Below, in pieces: positions 9,274-21,301 of a stretch of 64,000 bases of DNA. The stretch is from positions 952,501 to 1,016,500 of the forward strand of contig NZ_CAMPFU010000002.1 in NCBI RefSeq assembly GCF_946848805.1, written 5' to 3'. Source of the DNA: Deinococcus sp. Marseille-Q6407. GTDB taxonomy: Bacteria; Deinococcota; Deinococci; Deinococcales; Deinococcaceae. Within the stretch, counting starts at the first letter, position 1; the number at the start of each line of letters is the position of its first letter. Position numbers and translations under genes: made by a program. The notes below the pieces were generated by a model, which made no database searches, had not been told where the DNA came from, and saw only the letters and a program-made list of their open reading frames with translations.

Positions 9274-9798
9274 ATGAACTTCAAGCCCCAGATCGCCCTG
9301 GCCGCAGCTGCCGTCACCATGCTGGCTGCTCCCGCCTCGGCCCAGAAGTACGTGTCTTACACCGAAAACGCCCTGCCCTACACCGTCAGCCTGCCAGCCG
9401 ACTGGTACGGCCTGCAGATGAAAGGCCCTGCCGGCGTGAACCTGACCTCGGCGCAGAAAGCACCCTTCCTGCCGCTGATCCGCCTGACTTACATCCCCAA
9501 GACGGCCGCCGTCAACACGCTGCCCAAGGCTGTGGCCGCCTTTGAAAAGGAACTGAGCAACAACGGTTCTATCAACCTCAAGCGCCTGGGTGCCAAGGAA
9601 GCCACCTACGGTAATATCGCCGGCAAGGAAATGGAATACTCGCTGACCGGCGGCGGCAACGAGCTGCGCATGCGGCTGTGGATGGGCCTGGGCGCCAAGA
9701 ACGTCTACGCTTTCCAGCTGCTGGACAAGCCTGCCACCTACGCCGCCAACCGCGACAAGACCTTTACCCCCATCCTGAACTCGGTCAAGTTCAAGTAA
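9274..9798 (+). CDS. Secreted protein of unknown function
   Basis: A 174-residue protein with a clear signal peptide (MNFKPQIALAAAAVTMLAAPASAQ, cleavage after ASA). The mature part begins YVSYTENALPYTVSLPADW and ends TPILNSVKFK, a layout seen in small periplasmic proteins that resemble PsbP/DUF1795 ("...YSLSLPADW..."), but I would not assign that family. A leaderless box TAGCGT precedes the ATG by 6 bases, and a strong hairpin terminator follows 20 bp after the stop. Confidence 0.7.
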   Translation: MNFKPQIALAAAAVTMLAAPASAQKYVSYTENALPYTVSLPADWYGLQMKGPAGVNLTSAQKAPFLPLIRLTYIPKTAAVNTLPKAVAAFEKELSNNGSINLKRLGAKEATYGNIAGKEMEYSLTGGGNELRMRLWMGLGAKNVYAFQLLDKPATYAANRDKTFTPILNSVKFK

Positions 9799-9818
9799 AC
9801 CGGGCAGAAAACCAGAAA

Positions 9819-9852
9819 GCCGCGCTCCGAGCAAGTCGGGAGCGCGGCTTTT
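9819..9852 (+). terminator. Rho-independent terminator
   Basis: A perfect 10-bp stem GCCGCGCTCC / GGAGCGCGGC with a 10-base loop is followed by TTTTC. It ends the secreted-protein transcript and insulates the convergent MBL-fold gene. Confidence 0.9.
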
Positions 9853-9882
9853 CTATGGGTTGTCAGCAGGGTGCCGTAGGTG

Positions 9883-10845
9883 TCAGCGACGCAGGCGCAG
9901 CCATGCCCCAGCCGCCGCTGCGGCAGCGAGGCTGCCCAGAAAGAGGGTGCGGACCGGGTCGGGGTCGCCGGGTTCACGCCGCTCGGTGGGTACCGGGTGC
10001 GACAGATACCAGCCGCGCGGGGGCAGCGCTTCGGCATCGAAGCGGCGGGCCAGCTCGCTCAGCTCACGGCGCAGGGGCTCGCCGGCCATCGGGTGGCCGT
10101 GGCCGGTCGCGGCCAGGTCCGGCTCCAGCTCTGCCAGCCGCTGCACCGAGGCGCGGGCCGCTTCCCAGTTGGGCGTGTAATAGGGAGGCGGGCCTTCCAC
10201 CTGCATGGGCTCGTTCAGCAGGGCGCCGCTGGCCGTCTGCTGCGGGGTGGTCACGAAAGCGTCGCCGGCCACCAGGGTGCGGTCAGCTTCGCGCCACAGT
10301 GAGACATGGCCCGGAGCGTGGCCGGGCGTGTGCAGCCAGCGCCAGCCGGTTACGTGCGGCACCTGACCCCCTTCCGGCCCATCTCCCGAAAGCGCCCGGA
10401 CCTGCGGCCGAAAATCGAAGGGGCCGGGCAGGAAAGCTGGCGACAGCAGGCTCATCACGCCGCCCACAGTGGGATCGGGGAACGGATAAGCCGCCTCACC
10501 GGTCAGAAACGGCAGTTCCAGCTCGTGCGCGTAAACCGGCACCGGCCAGTGGTGCAGCAGGTCGTGCAGCGCGCCCACATGGTCGAAGTGACCGTGGGTC
10601 ATCACGATGGCAGCGGGAGCCTGGGCACCGTGAATTTCGCGGGCCGCCCGCAGAATCAGGCCAGCGGTGCCGGGCATGCCGGCGTCTACCAGCACCCAGC
10701 GCCCACCCGGCTCGCCCAGCAGATAGACATTGACCATGGGCAGCCGCACCCGGAACAGGTCGCGGCGCAGGGCCTGAATGCCGCCCAGACTGGACACGGC
10801 CGGCACGCCCGCCGGCGGAGCTGACAGGTGAAAAGAGACTTTCAT
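9883..10845 (-). CDS. MBL-fold metallo-hydrolase with C-terminal membrane helix
   Basis: Metallo-beta-lactamase fold hydrolase. The metal motif THGHFDHVGA (HxHxDH) falls near residue 100, with further ligands in HTPGHAPGHVSLW, GDAF and GHGHP. Start ATG 10845 (MKVSFHLS). The frame is open further upstream, but that region is promoter-like DNA. A Pro/Arg-rich stretch and a hydrophobic end (FLGSLAAAAAAGAWLRL) suggest a C-terminal membrane anchor, which is unusual for a cytoplasmic MBL protein. The substrate is unknown; glyoxalase II-like or lactonase-like activity is possible. Confidence 0.82.
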   Translation of the reverse strand: MKVSFHLSAPPAGVPAVSSLGGIQALRRDLFRVRLPMVNVYLLGEPGGRWVLVDAGMPGTAGLILRAAREIHGAQAPAAIVMTHGHFDHVGALHDLLHHWPVPVYAHELELPFLTGEAAYPFPDPTVGGVMSLLSPAFLPGPFDFRPQVRALSGDGPEGGQVPHVTGWRWLHTPGHAPGHVSLWREADRTLVAGDAFVTTPQQTASGALLNEPMQVEGPPPYYTPNWEAARASVQRLAELEPDLAATGHGHPMAGEPLRRELSELARRFDAEALPPRGWYLSHPVPTERREPGDPDPVRTLFLGSLAAAAAAGAWLRLRR

Positions 10846-10972
10846 GCCCACCACCCTACGGGGCGGCCCCCCGCGCCGAATGGATGGGGGGCCGCAGTCC
10901 AAAGCTTGCCGTAAGGTGCCGCGCGAGGTTCCTCACAGGCAGGGGGGCAGAAGGCAGGGAGGCAAGCAGGCT

Positions 10973-11848
10973 CTAGCGCAGGCGGTGAGCCTCGATAAAG
11001 TCCAGTACCTGGCTGCGGGTGTCGCCCAGCCAGCCCAGCGGCCGGGCCAGTGCAGCCACGATGGTGACATGGTTGACCCCGCGGATCTCGCGGCGTTCTA
11101 CCGGCACACCGGCAGCTTTCAGGGCACGCTCCATGTTCACAGCATTCTGGGGCGCCACGGTGCCGTCGTTTTCTGCGGTCAGCAGCAGGTGCGGCGGCGC
11201 GTCCCGGCGCACATGGCGGTCGGGCATGATCTCGTCGGGGGTGCCGCCCTGCGGGAAAGCTTCGCGGCTGGAGAATTGCCGGAAATCGTAGGAGTACGGC
11301 CCGGCCAGCCCGATCACCCCGCGCACCGACGACACCGGCACGCCGACTTCACTCAGCCAGCGTTCGTTGACCACCGTTTCCACCGCATTGAAGCCGCCGG
11401 CCGAGTGGCCCATCACAAACAGGTTGTCGGGGCTGCCGCCGTACCGCGCGGCGTGGGACCGCAAAAAAGCCAGGGCCTGCGCGCTGTCCTGCACATAGCT
11501 GGGGTAGCGGTATTCAGGTGCCAGGCGGTAATTCATCACGCCCACCACGTAGCCGGCCCGCGCCAGGCTCTCGCCCACAAAGCGGTATTCGGCTTTACTG
11601 CCGCTGTTCCAGCTGCCGCCGTGGATAAACAGCACAGTAGGCGCGTTATGAACCCCGGCCGGCGCGTAGATGTCCAGCTGCTGGCGCGGGCCGCTGCCAT
11701 ACGCCTGATCGGCCTGCACGGTCAAGCCGCCAGTAGACACCAGGCGGTTGAGGTCCTGTGGCAGGTTCTGAGAAGAGCAGCCCGTGAGGCCGGCAGTCAG
11801 AGCAGCAGGGGCTAGCAGGGCAGCGGAACGGAAAAGAGATCGGGTCAT
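10973..11848 (-). CDS. Alpha/beta hydrolase (esterase-like) lipoprotein
   Basis: A 291-residue esterase of the BD-FAE/hormone-sensitive-lipase type. It has a lipoprotein signal with lipobox LTGC (Cys24), oxyanion motif HGGSW, nucleophile elbow GHSAGG, an acid in TAENDG and a His in VNHV. It probably hydrolyses small esters while anchored to the membrane. It is the second of a tandem pair: the upstream paralogue ends at 11845, giving an ATGA stop/start overlap and likely translational coupling. The pair is collinear over almost its whole length. Confidence 0.87.
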   Translation of the reverse strand: MTRSLFRSAALLAPAALTAGLTGCSSQNLPQDLNRLVSTGGLTVQADQAYGSGPRQQLDIYAPAGVHNAPTVLFIHGGSWNSGSKAEYRFVGESLARAGYVVGVMNYRLAPEYRYPSYVQDSAQALAFLRSHAARYGGSPDNLFVMGHSAGGFNAVETVVNERWLSEVGVPVSSVRGVIGLAGPYSYDFRQFSSREAFPQGGTPDEIMPDRHVRRDAPPHLLLTAENDGTVAPQNAVNMERALKAAGVPVERREIRGVNHVTIVAALARPLGWLGDTRSQVLDFIEAHRLR

Positions 11849-12665
11849 GAGGCAGCCTCCAGAGCGCGTAGACGCTCATCCAAGAATTCGAGAACGGCGG
11901 GGCGAGTGTCGCCCAGAAAGGTAATGGCAGCGCCAGCGCCGCGACGCTGGTGTAGTGGTTGAGCCGGGGCAATACCCGCCGCCGGACCGGAACCCCGCCG
12001 GCCTGCAGCGCTTTTTCCATCTCCAGCGCGCTTTCCAGCGGAATCATCTGGTCCTGCTCGGCAGCCAGCAGCAGGTGGGGTGGGGCGTCGGGGCGCACAT
12101 GGTAAACCGGCATTACCGTTTCCGGGTCGGCGCCCTCCGGGAAAGCGGTCCGGGTGGGATAGTCGCGAAAATCGTACACGTAAGGGCCGGCGATGCCCAC
12201 CACGCCTGCCAGCGCGGCCAGAGTCAGGCCCACTTCCTCCAGCCACTGCCCGTGAACCGTCAGTTCCACAGCGTTGAACGCCCCGGCCGAGTGGCCCACC
12301 ACGAACAGCCGCTGGGGGTCGCCGCCGTACTGCGCGGCATGCTCACGCAGCCAGGCCAGCGCCAGCGCCGCGTCACGGATATAAACCGGGTAGCGGTGTT
12401 CCGGCGCCAGGTGATAGTTGATGACGGCCACCAGATACCCGGCCCGGGCAAAGCTCTCACCCACAAAGCGGTACTCGGATTTGTCGCCGTGGTCCCACGA
12501 GCCACCGTGAATAAACAGAATCACCGGCAGATCCTTGGCTTTGGCCGGTGCATAGAGGTCCAGAGTCTGCCGCGGGGCGGGGCCATACCGCAGGTCGCGG
12601 TGCAGCTGTAGCCCGGCCGTCAGCACGGCGCGGTTGAGATTACTCAGGGCCTGCGGCGAGCGCAT
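11845..12665 (-). CDS. Alpha/beta hydrolase, paralogue of the downstream gene, with a 1-base frameshift
   Basis: Same fold and motifs as its neighbour: [23 protein letters not shown] and LNHY. The continuous frame reads ...[10 protein letters not shown] and runs on to 11646 through non-homologous residues. Adding one base at about 11926-11928 restores [19 protein letters not shown], which aligns with the paralogue's [19 protein letters not shown] and stops at 11845, overlapping the next start. The span is one base short of whole codons. In-frame codons upstream of ATG 12665 would encode a signal-like hydrophobic helix, but no standard start codon is present there, so the true N-terminus is uncertain. 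Confidence 0.8.
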
Positions 12666-12742
12666 GGCCCGGCGCAGCAGCAGCAGGCTGCCCAGGCCCA
12701 GCAGCAGGCGGCGGCCACGTTTGACTCTTGAGGTTGCCGTAG

Positions 12743-14002
12743 TTACGCCTCCTTGCGGCGCACGTCCGCAGTCACGAATCCGCTCTGGGGCTGCGCCGGC
12801 ATTCGGCTGTATTTTACCGCCAGGTTCTGCGGCGGCACCCGGTAGGTCAGCTCGCGTGTCAGGAACTGCGCGGCTTGCACCATCAGGTCAATAGTGAGCC
12901 ACTCGCCGGCGCAGCGGTGCCCCAGCCAGTGATCACCGCCGCCCTGCGGCACGAAGTTGAACGGCGAACCGTCCCAGGTCGCAAAGCGGGCCGGGCGGAA
13001 GGTGTCGGGGTCGCCCCAGACCGCCTGCTCGCGGCTGGTGCCGAACAGGTCCAGCATCACCCGGTCGCCGGGCCGGAAGGTAACCCCCTGCCAGCGAAAC
13101 GTCTCACGGACCAGGGCAGGCGCCGCCGGGAAAAAGGGATAGAAGCGCCGCACCTCCTGCGCGAATTGCCGGGCCTCGGCCGCGCCGCCCTGACGCACCC
13201 GCGCCTGCTCGGCAGGATATTCGTGCAGCGCCAGAGCTTCAAACACCACGTAGCGGGCCACCGCCACGATGGGCCGGATAATATTCAGCACCTCCACCGC
13301 CGCCACCTTGGGCGTCAGCAGCTCACCGCTGAGGTCACGGTGCAGCGCAATCACTTTCAGGGCGCGGCCTTCCGGGGCGTCCAGCGTGCCGCTGCGGACG
13401 CCAGCGACCATCCGCCCGGCCCAGGCCTCAGCGGCGCGGCGCGAGAGCCGGCCCTGCACCTGCTTGAAGTCGAGGGCCGCCGGTGATTCGATCAGATCAC
13501 GCAGTTGCCGGGTCCGCAGCGGCACTTCGGCTTCCGGCAGCGGCACGCCGGCCCACTCGCAGGCAGCGCGGGCCAGCAGCTCCGAGACCTCGTCCAGCAG
13601 CACGATTTCTCCTGCGGTTTCCCATTTGGCGGCGTAAGCGTGCCACTGCCGCAGGGTGATGGCCTGCATCTCGGCCAGGGCCGCCGGGGTCATCAGCGAC
13701 ATGAACATGTCCTTGCGCCAGCGGTGCTCGGCGTCGTCCAGCCCCTGCACCCCGCCTACGCCCAGCAGCGTGTGCTTGAGGGGCGGCGGGGTGCCGCCTT
13801 CACGCTGAAACAGCGCCTCATCGTAAAAGAGCCGGGCGGCGGCCTCGCCGCTCAGGGCCTTGAACGGCACGCCGGCCAGCCGGAAGCCAAAGACCGGCGT
13901 GTGCAGTTGCCGGGCGCGGCGCAGAAAAAAGGGATAGCCCTCGGACAGCAACGCCAGGGTGCTGTCGAATTCGGGCGCGTGGGGAGGGCGGCTCAGGGTC
14001 AT
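12743..14002 (-). CDS. CYP152-family cytochrome P450 (fatty-acid peroxygenase type)
   Basis: A 419-residue P450. The heme-ligand segment is [16 protein letters not shown] with Cys364, the form typical of CYP152 peroxygenases such as BSbeta and SPalpha. The I-helix acid/alcohol pair of ordinary P450s is replaced by Arg243-Pro244 (NIIRPIVAV), where CYP152 enzymes bind the substrate carboxylate. The protein therefore probably uses H2O2 to hydroxylate or decarboxylate fatty acids without a reductase partner. It ends 78 bp before the hydrolase pair and could be cotranscribed with it. H2O2 use fits an organism rich in oxidative-stress chemistry, but that link is inference. Confidence 0.9.
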   Translation of the reverse strand: MTLSRPPHAPEFDSTLALLSEGYPFFLRRARQLHTPVFGFRLAGVPFKALSGEAAARLFYDEALFQREGGTPPPLKHTLLGVGGVQGLDDAEHRWRKDMFMSLMTPAALAEMQAITLRQWHAYAAKWETAGEIVLLDEVSELLARAACEWAGVPLPEAEVPLRTRQLRDLIESPAALDFKQVQGRLSRRAAEAWAGRMVAGVRSGTLDAPEGRALKVIALHRDLSGELLTPKVAAVEVLNIIRPIVAVARYVVFEALALHEYPAEQARVRQGGAAEARQFAQEVRRFYPFFPAAPALVRETFRWQGVTFRPGDRVMLDLFGTSREQAVWGDPDTFRPARFATWDGSPFNFVPQGGGDHWLGHRCAGEWLTIDLMVQAAQFLTRELTYRVPPQNLAVKYSRMPAQPQSGFVTADVRRKEA

Positions 14003-14120
14003 GCTGCCATTGTCGGCTCTATTAACAAATTGCCGGATGTGCAGAGCAGCGGGGGAACCTTCAGACTGCCACAGCTGCTCCCCACACGGCCGCTCCCCAC
14101 ACCGAAGGGACGCCCAGGCC

Positions 14121-15917
<1,797 letters not shown>

Positions 15918-16040
15918 TGCCCTCTAGTTTAGGGGATGGGCGCGGGGGATTTCGGGGCCCCGGCCATAGAGTTGCGGCAGCCCGCCCGCTTTATGGCCGC
16001 CGGCTGGGAGCAAAGGTCGCGTTCCTTCTAGACTGTTCTT

Positions 16041-16231
16041 ATGCTTGCTTCCATGCCCCAGCTTCTCGCTGCCGAAATCGCGGCGCACCGCCGCAGTGCC
16101 CTGCTCAGCGGAGGCAAAGCGCATGAGTTCGGGCCACTGGTGGCCGCACAAGCTGGCCGGGGTGCGCCGCTCGACACCGCTTGGCACAGCGGTCAGCGCG
16201 CACCTACAGCTACAGAATGGGCGGCCTTCGA
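16041..16231 (+). pseudogene. GNAT-like acetyltransferase, 5' fragment split by IS
   Basis: A leaderless promoter (TAGACT, 6 bases, ATG) starts a frame encoding 63 residues that ends in EWAAF just before the insertion. Removing the element and one copy of TTCGA joins this frame exactly in phase with the fragment at 17383, giving EWAAFEAFCTAQQLP. The N-terminal pattern resembles GNAT-related proteins common in Deinococcus. With the IS in place the product would be truncated after a few foreign residues. Confidence 0.75.
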
Positions 16232-17382
16232 CTCAGAACTTGCACCTGTATAGGGAGACAAAAAGCGCTCCCAGAGCTGAAATTCTGGAAGTGTGTACAA
16301 ACAGGTTTCAGGGGAGCGCACCCATATTCTCTCACAGCGGATTCTGGACATTCCAGAGACGCTGTACCAACGGCGAAGCCTGGAGGCTTCGCTGCACCTC
16401 TTCCACAGTCCAGGTCAGAAGACCAAGTTCAGCCAGGCAGAGGGAGTCAGCCCCAGTGCACTCAGCCGTTTCTTCAACATCTACGACTGGGATTCAGACC
16501 GTTGCTGGGAAGAGATGCAGGACACCCAATGGCGCATGTTGCTGGACGCGGCTCGTCACAAACGCAGACCTCGTCTGCGTCTCAGTGTGGACCTGACCAC
16601 GGTGGAAAAGGTGGGGACTCAACTGCCCTACGTCAGCGTCTACAACGGCAGGCACGGCATCCATCTGGTGGTCCTGTTCGCCGAGTATGGGGAACTGAAG
16701 TTCCCCATTTCTTACCGGATCTACCAGGGCAAGCACACCAGCACCCCGGTCACGCTGGCCCTCGACTTGCTGGAAGAGGTGCCAGACTTCGTGGGGAAAC
16801 GCTTTCAGGTCTGCGTACTGGCGGACAGCGGATTCGAATCCGCTGTCTTTCTGGACGGTGTGCAGCGCCTGGGTTTTGAGTTCGTGGTGGGTGTGCGGAG
16901 CAACCGACGCACAGACCATCCTGGACAGGTGACGGTGGCGGACTGTCCGCATGGGGGGTACGTCAACCTCGCCAACTGGCCTCTGGAAACGCTGTCTCTG
17001 GGGAGGATGGACCGTGGGGACCGCGAATTCTTCGCGGTGTCGTCTGAGCTGTTAGAGGGGGATGACATCCTGGCCGAAGGAAAACGGCGCTGGGCACTGG
17101 AGTCGTTTTTCAAAGAAGGGAAGCATCAGTTTGGGTTGGCGCAGTTCGCGCTGCGAACTGCCAGGGGTCTGGACCGCTGGATTTTGATGGTCTTCCTGGC
17201 CTTCACCCTGACGACGCTGCACCGCTCAGAGGCCCTGACCTTGAAGGAAGCTGCACGCTTGGCTCTCTACGCCTTGTTCCCCGAAGTCAGGCTCAACCAC
17301 CTGCTGGGCCAGCTTCGGAAAGAGCAAGAATTCCTGCGCCAGCACGGCTATTCGCTCAGCTATGCAAGGTGCAAGTTATGAG
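16232..17382 (+). mobile_element. IS4-like insertion sequence, 1151 bp, complete
   Basis: The ends are CTCAGAACTTGCACCT on the left and the complement of CTCATAACTTGCACCT on the right: 16-bp terminal inverted repeats with one mismatch. The element is flanked by a 5-bp direct repeat, TTCGA (16227-16231 and 17383-17387). It carries one transposase gene that fills nearly all of it and whose stop codon lies inside the right terminal repeat. Both ends and the duplication are intact, so the copy is probably recent and potentially mobile. Confidence 0.92.
16293..17381 (+). CDS. IS4-family (IS701-like) DDE transposase
   Basis: A 362-residue transposase. The catalytic triad candidates are Asp100 ([10 protein letters not shown]), Asp178 (VLADSGFES) and Glu270 ([17 protein letters not shown]), the last being the YREK-like region of IS4-type enzymes. 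A GTG start at 16293 lies about 60 bp inside the left end. The frame is intact and ends with TGA at 17379-17381. Its base composition is lower in GC than neighbouring genes, as expected for a mobile gene. Confidence 0.9.
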   Translation: MYKQVSGERTHILSQRILDIPETLYQRRSLEASLHLFHSPGQKTKFSQAEGVSPSALSRFFNIYDWDSDRCWEEMQDTQWRMLLDAARHKRRPRLRLSVDLTTVEKVGTQLPYVSVYNGRHGIHLVVLFAEYGELKFPISYRIYQGKHTSTPVTLALDLLEEVPDFVGKRFQVCVLADSGFESAVFLDGVQRLGFEFVVGVRSNRRTDHPGQVTVADCPHGGYVNLANWPLETLSLGRMDRGDREFFAVSSELLEGDDILAEGKRRWALESFFKEGKHQFGLAQFALRTARGLDRWILMVFLAFTLTTLHRSEALTLKEAARLALYALFPEVRLNHLLGQLRKEQEFLRQHGYSLSYARCKL

Positions 17383-17705
17383 TTCGAAGCTTTCTGCACA
17401 GCGCAGCAGCTTCCGGCAACGGTCAAGCTGCTCTCTTCCGACCTGCCATACCTGCTGCCGGCCCTGAATGCATGGGGCTACCGGCTGGACTACCTGCCGC
17501 ACCTTTACACACATGACCTACGGAACCTGCCAGAAGTGCCGTCAGAAGTGGATGTACAGCCCACCACCGAGGCAGCTGCCTGGGCCGAGGTGGCTGCCGC
17601 CGGCTTCGGCCCAGGCACGCTGGACATCATGCGCTCAGTAGGCCAAGCGGCGGGCCAGCTTCCAGTTGGCAGGCGCTCAGCTGTGCTGGACCCAGTGCTG
17701 AGACA
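17383..17705 (+). pseudogene. GNAT-like acetyltransferase, 3' fragment
   Basis: Continuation of the gene interrupted at 16231. The readable homologous part runs FEAFCTAQQLPATVKL to about GFGPGTLDIMRSVGQ. After roughly 17640 the reading becomes low-quality (Arg/Pro/Trp-rich) and runs antisense into ridA, so the C-terminal catalytic half of the expected protein is missing. The gene therefore seems to have lost its 3' part as well as taking an insertion. The right boundary given is approximate. Confidence 0.6.
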
Positions 17706-17722
17706 GCCTGCCAGCGTTCAAC

Positions 17723-18187
17723 TCAGCGGGCAGCGATGCACTCGATTTCGACTTTGGCCCCAGCGGCCAGACCCGACACGCCCATGGCCGAGCGGGCCGG
17801 GTAGGGCCGGGGCATCCAGGCGCCGTAGATTTCGTTCATGGCGGCAAAGTCCCCCATATCTGCCAGCATGACCGTGCATTTGACCAGATTGGCGCGCACG
17901 TAGCCGTATTTGTTCAGCGAGGCTTCAATATTGGCCAGGACCTGCCGGGTTTCGGCCTGCACGCCGCCGGGCACCAGCTTGCCGTCGGCGCCAGTACCGA
18001 TTTTGCCCGAGAGATAAAGGGTGTGGCCCACTTCCACCGCGTCGGAAAACGGCAGCGTGCCGCCCGAGGGGTGGTAAGTGACCGGGCTGGTCTGTCCAGC
18101 GGGAGCCACAGACAGCGGCATGCCAGCACCACCAGCCAGCGCAGAGGGAACTATCAACAGGGCTGCAAAAGGAAGTAAGCGTCGCAT
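17723..18187 (-). CDS. RidA/YjgF-family protein with signal peptide
   Basis: RidA-fold protein: HTLYLSGKIG, VKCTVMLADMGDFAAMNEIYGAW and YPARSAMGVSGLAAGAKVEIECIA match the trimeric family, including the Arg (ARSAM) and Glu (VEIEC) of the imine-deaminase pocket. Unlike the usual ~130-residue cytoplasmic form it begins MRRLLPFAALLIVPSALAGG, a signal peptide, so it is predicted to be exported. A leaderless TAGCGT box lies 5 bases before the ATG. Confidence 0.87.
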   Translation of the reverse strand: MRRLLPFAALLIVPSALAGGAGMPLSVAPAGQTSPVTYHPSGGTLPFSDAVEVGHTLYLSGKIGTGADGKLVPGGVQAETRQVLANIEASLNKYGYVRANLVKCTVMLADMGDFAAMNEIYGAWMPRPYPARSAMGVSGLAAGAKVEIECIAAR

Positions 18188-18359
18188 GCCTTACGCTACA
18201 GGGCGCCTAAGCGCTGGGCGGCTTCTCTTCAATTTTGCTGAGGCCGTGCCTCATTTTTCGGCCTGCCCGCCACGCCCATAGGGAGAGCCAGTGCCCTGTA
18301 GGTTGACCGGCTTTCCGCAGCACGCTAGATTTGGAAGGTCTGGCCGAATAAGCCCCAGC

Positions 18360-18442
18360 GCCGGCGTGGCGGAATTGGTAGACGCACTTGACTCAAAATC
18401 AAGCGGGAAACCGTGGGGGTTCGAGTCCCCCCGCCGGCACCA
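18360..18442 (+). tRNA. tRNA-Leu (anticodon CAA)
   Basis: Complete cloverleaf with acceptor GCCGGCG / CGCCGGC, anticodon stem CTTGA / TCAAG around loop CTCAAAA, a long class II variable arm, a T arm GGGGG-TTCGAGT-CCCCC and encoded CCA. It reads UUG codons. Confidence 0.97.
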
Positions 18443-18458
18443 CCCCTTTTTGGCTCCT

Positions 18459-18478
18459 GCCCCGTGCGGGGGCTTTTC
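18459..18478 (+). terminator. Terminator of tRNA-Leu
   Basis: The stem GCCCC / GGGGC with a 5-base loop followed by TTTTC lies 16 bp after the tRNA. Confidence 0.6.
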
Positions 18479-18558
18479 ATTTGTTCTAGGCACCTTCCGG
18501 ACAAGAACCCGCCGGGCGGCACCATACGCGGCCTCCCGGCGTGGCATGCTGAACAGAG

Positions 18559-19386
18559 ATGCAGCTTGTCCGTTACCCCCGCAGCCCGGCCCTTCATGCC
18601 GTCATCAGTGAGCAGTCCTATCCCAGCGGCACGCCGGTGGTCGTCCAGGGCCAGCGGGGGCCGGAACTGGCCTCGGCACGCGGCGAGGCAGCACCTGACA
18701 GCCCCCACGCTGCTCAAGCTCCCAGCGGTGAGATTCTGCGGGCAGCCACCCCGGAAGACCTGGCACAGGCGGCCCGCCTCAGCGCCTTGGCTGAGGACAT
18801 CAAGTGGGCGCTGCGGGCACAGGCACGGGCGCTACGTTTGGCCGTCAAGATCGTCAGCCTGGAATTCACGCTGGATGAGGCGCTGCTGACCCTCAGTTAC
18901 TCGGCCGAGGACCGTCTGGACCTGCGGGGGCTGATTGCCGAAGTCAGGCAGTACACCCCGGCACGGGTCAATTTCACAGCAGTGGGAGCCCGCGAGCAGG
19001 CCGTGGTGCTGGGTGCCATCGGGGCCTGTGGGCGGGAAAACTGTTCCAGCCGCTTTTTACAGGAATTGCCGCCCATCACCATCCGGATGGCCCGAGATCA
19101 GCAACTGCCCCTGAATCCCGATAAATTGAGCGGGCCATGTGGCCGGCTGATGTGCTGCTTGCAGTACGAACACCCAATGTACCTGGAACTGCTGCGTGAC
19201 CTGCCACGCCGCGGCACCCGCGCCTGTCACACCGAAAGCGGCGCCTGCGGCAAAGTGACCAAGCTACATCCCCTGGCCGGGCAGGTGGACCTCGTTACCG
19301 AAAACGGCATGCTGGAAAATGTGCCAGCCGCTGAGCTGCAGGTGCAGCGTGGCCGCAGCAAACGGGGCGAGCAGACCCACGATTGA
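18559..19386 (+). CDS. PSP1-domain protein (YaaT-like)
   Basis: PSP1/YaaT family protein of 275 residues. The conserved C-terminal domain carries [12 protein letters not shown] and [15 protein letters not shown], a Cys-rich signature of the family; in Bacillus, YaaT is part of the Y-complex (YaaT/YlbF/YmcA) that carries Fe-S clusters and affects RNase Y. The first ~55 residues, with a Pro/Ala-rich insert, are less conserved. It is cytoplasmic. The neighbouring tRNA genes give no functional clue. Confidence 0.85.
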   Translation: MQLVRYPRSPALHAVISEQSYPSGTPVVVQGQRGPELASARGEAAPDSPHAAQAPSGEILRAATPEDLAQAARLSALAEDIKWALRAQARALRLAVKIVSLEFTLDEALLTLSYSAEDRLDLRGLIAEVRQYTPARVNFTAVGAREQAVVLGAIGACGRENCSSRFLQELPPITIRMARDQQLPLNPDKLSGPCGRLMCCLQYEHPMYLELLRDLPRRGTRACHTESGACGKVTKLHPLAGQVDLVTENGMLENVPAAELQVQRGRSKRGEQTHD

Positions 19387-19403
19387 AGTGCGCTTGAGGT
19401 AAA

Positions 19404-19430
19404 TAAAAAATGCCCCGCACCAGGCGGGGA
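19404..19430 (-). terminator. Terminator of the minus-strand tRNA-Arg
   Basis: On the minus strand the stem CCCCGC / GCGGGG is followed by a run of six T. It sits just beyond the 3' end of tRNA-Arg and also covers the end of yaaT. Confidence 0.8.
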
Positions 19431-19436
19431 ATCCTC

Positions 19437-19513
<77 letters not shown>

Positions 19514-19567
19514 ATCGGCGCGTCAGCCGCGTCATGATAGCGCAGCAGCAGGCCGGCGCCAAGAAAA

Positions 19568-19592
19568 AGAAAAAACTTCCCCGCGGGGGAAG
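19568..19592 (-). terminator. Terminator of the minus-strand tRNA-Gly
   Basis: The 7-bp stem CTTCCCC / GGGGAAG with a 3-base loop is followed on the minus strand by a long T run. It separates tRNA-Gly from tRNA-Arg. Confidence 0.85.
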
Positions 19593-19599
19593 TCTCGTC

Positions 19600-19675
<76 letters not shown>

Positions 19676-19697
19676 AAGTTGTGCAAGGGAGTTTTAA

Positions 19698-19774
<77 letters not shown>

Positions 19775-19865
19775 CCTTCCTTGCGCGCCCGGCACTATAG
19801 CAGATTTCTCCGCTTTGTGAAGGGGGCCCCCTGGATGCGTCAGGCAGGGCTTATGCTGAACAGAC

Positions 19866-20771
<906 letters not shown>

Positions 20772-20783
20772 GGCGGGCTAGAG

Positions 20784-21257
20784 ATGCTGGAAAGTTCGCC
20801 CGGAGATTTTGCCGACGCTTATGCCGCCTACGCCGCGCAGGGAGAGCTGCTGCCCCGGCCGGAAGGTTCGTTTCTGCTGGAATTCGCCTGTGGGGATCTG
20901 GCACTGTATCTGCTGGACCGCTGCGGCCCATATCTGCCCACTGGCCCGGCCCGCGTGGTGATCCACGGCCTGATTGATCCGGATCTGACCCACCTGGAAG
21001 GCTCCCCGCCAGAGCAGCCCTGGGCTGAGTCGCTGGGCCGTTCCAGCTTACAGGGGGTGGGCCAGGTGATCGCTCAGACCCGCCGCGCCGTGGTGGTTGA
21101 CGCTGGCTTGCCGCTGGTCCTGAGCTGCCCATCTTATCCCCCCTACCCGGCCGGCAGCTGGACCCTACCCGTACAGGTGGGCGAGTGGTTGCGTTTTACC
21201 ACTCTGTCCCCTTTACATGGTTACCGCTTAGAGAAAAAGGCCGAGAGAGGCTCATAA
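20784..21257 (+). CDS. Hypothetical protein, possibly cotranscribed with ubiA-like gene
   Basis: A 157-residue acidic, soluble-looking protein starting 12 bp after the prenyltransferase stop. No motif is recognised; it has no signal peptide and no membrane helix. The short spacing suggests an operon with the upstream gene. Confidence 0.55.
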   Translation: MLESSPGDFADAYAAYAAQGELLPRPEGSFLLEFACGDLALYLLDRCGPYLPTGPARVVIHGLIDPDLTHLEGSPPEQPWAESLGRSSLQGVGQVIAQTRRAVVVDAGLPLVLSCPSYPPYPAGSWTLPVQVGEWLRFTTLSPLHGYRLEKKAERGS

Positions 21258-21301
21258 AGGGCAGCCAAATGAAGAGAGGGACTGACAAAACAGCCTAAGA
21301 T

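Noticed and set aside
18291..18717. Open frames overlapping tRNA-Leu on both strands
   Set aside because: They translate a tRNA gene; frames of this kind commonly appear in databases as spurious proteins.
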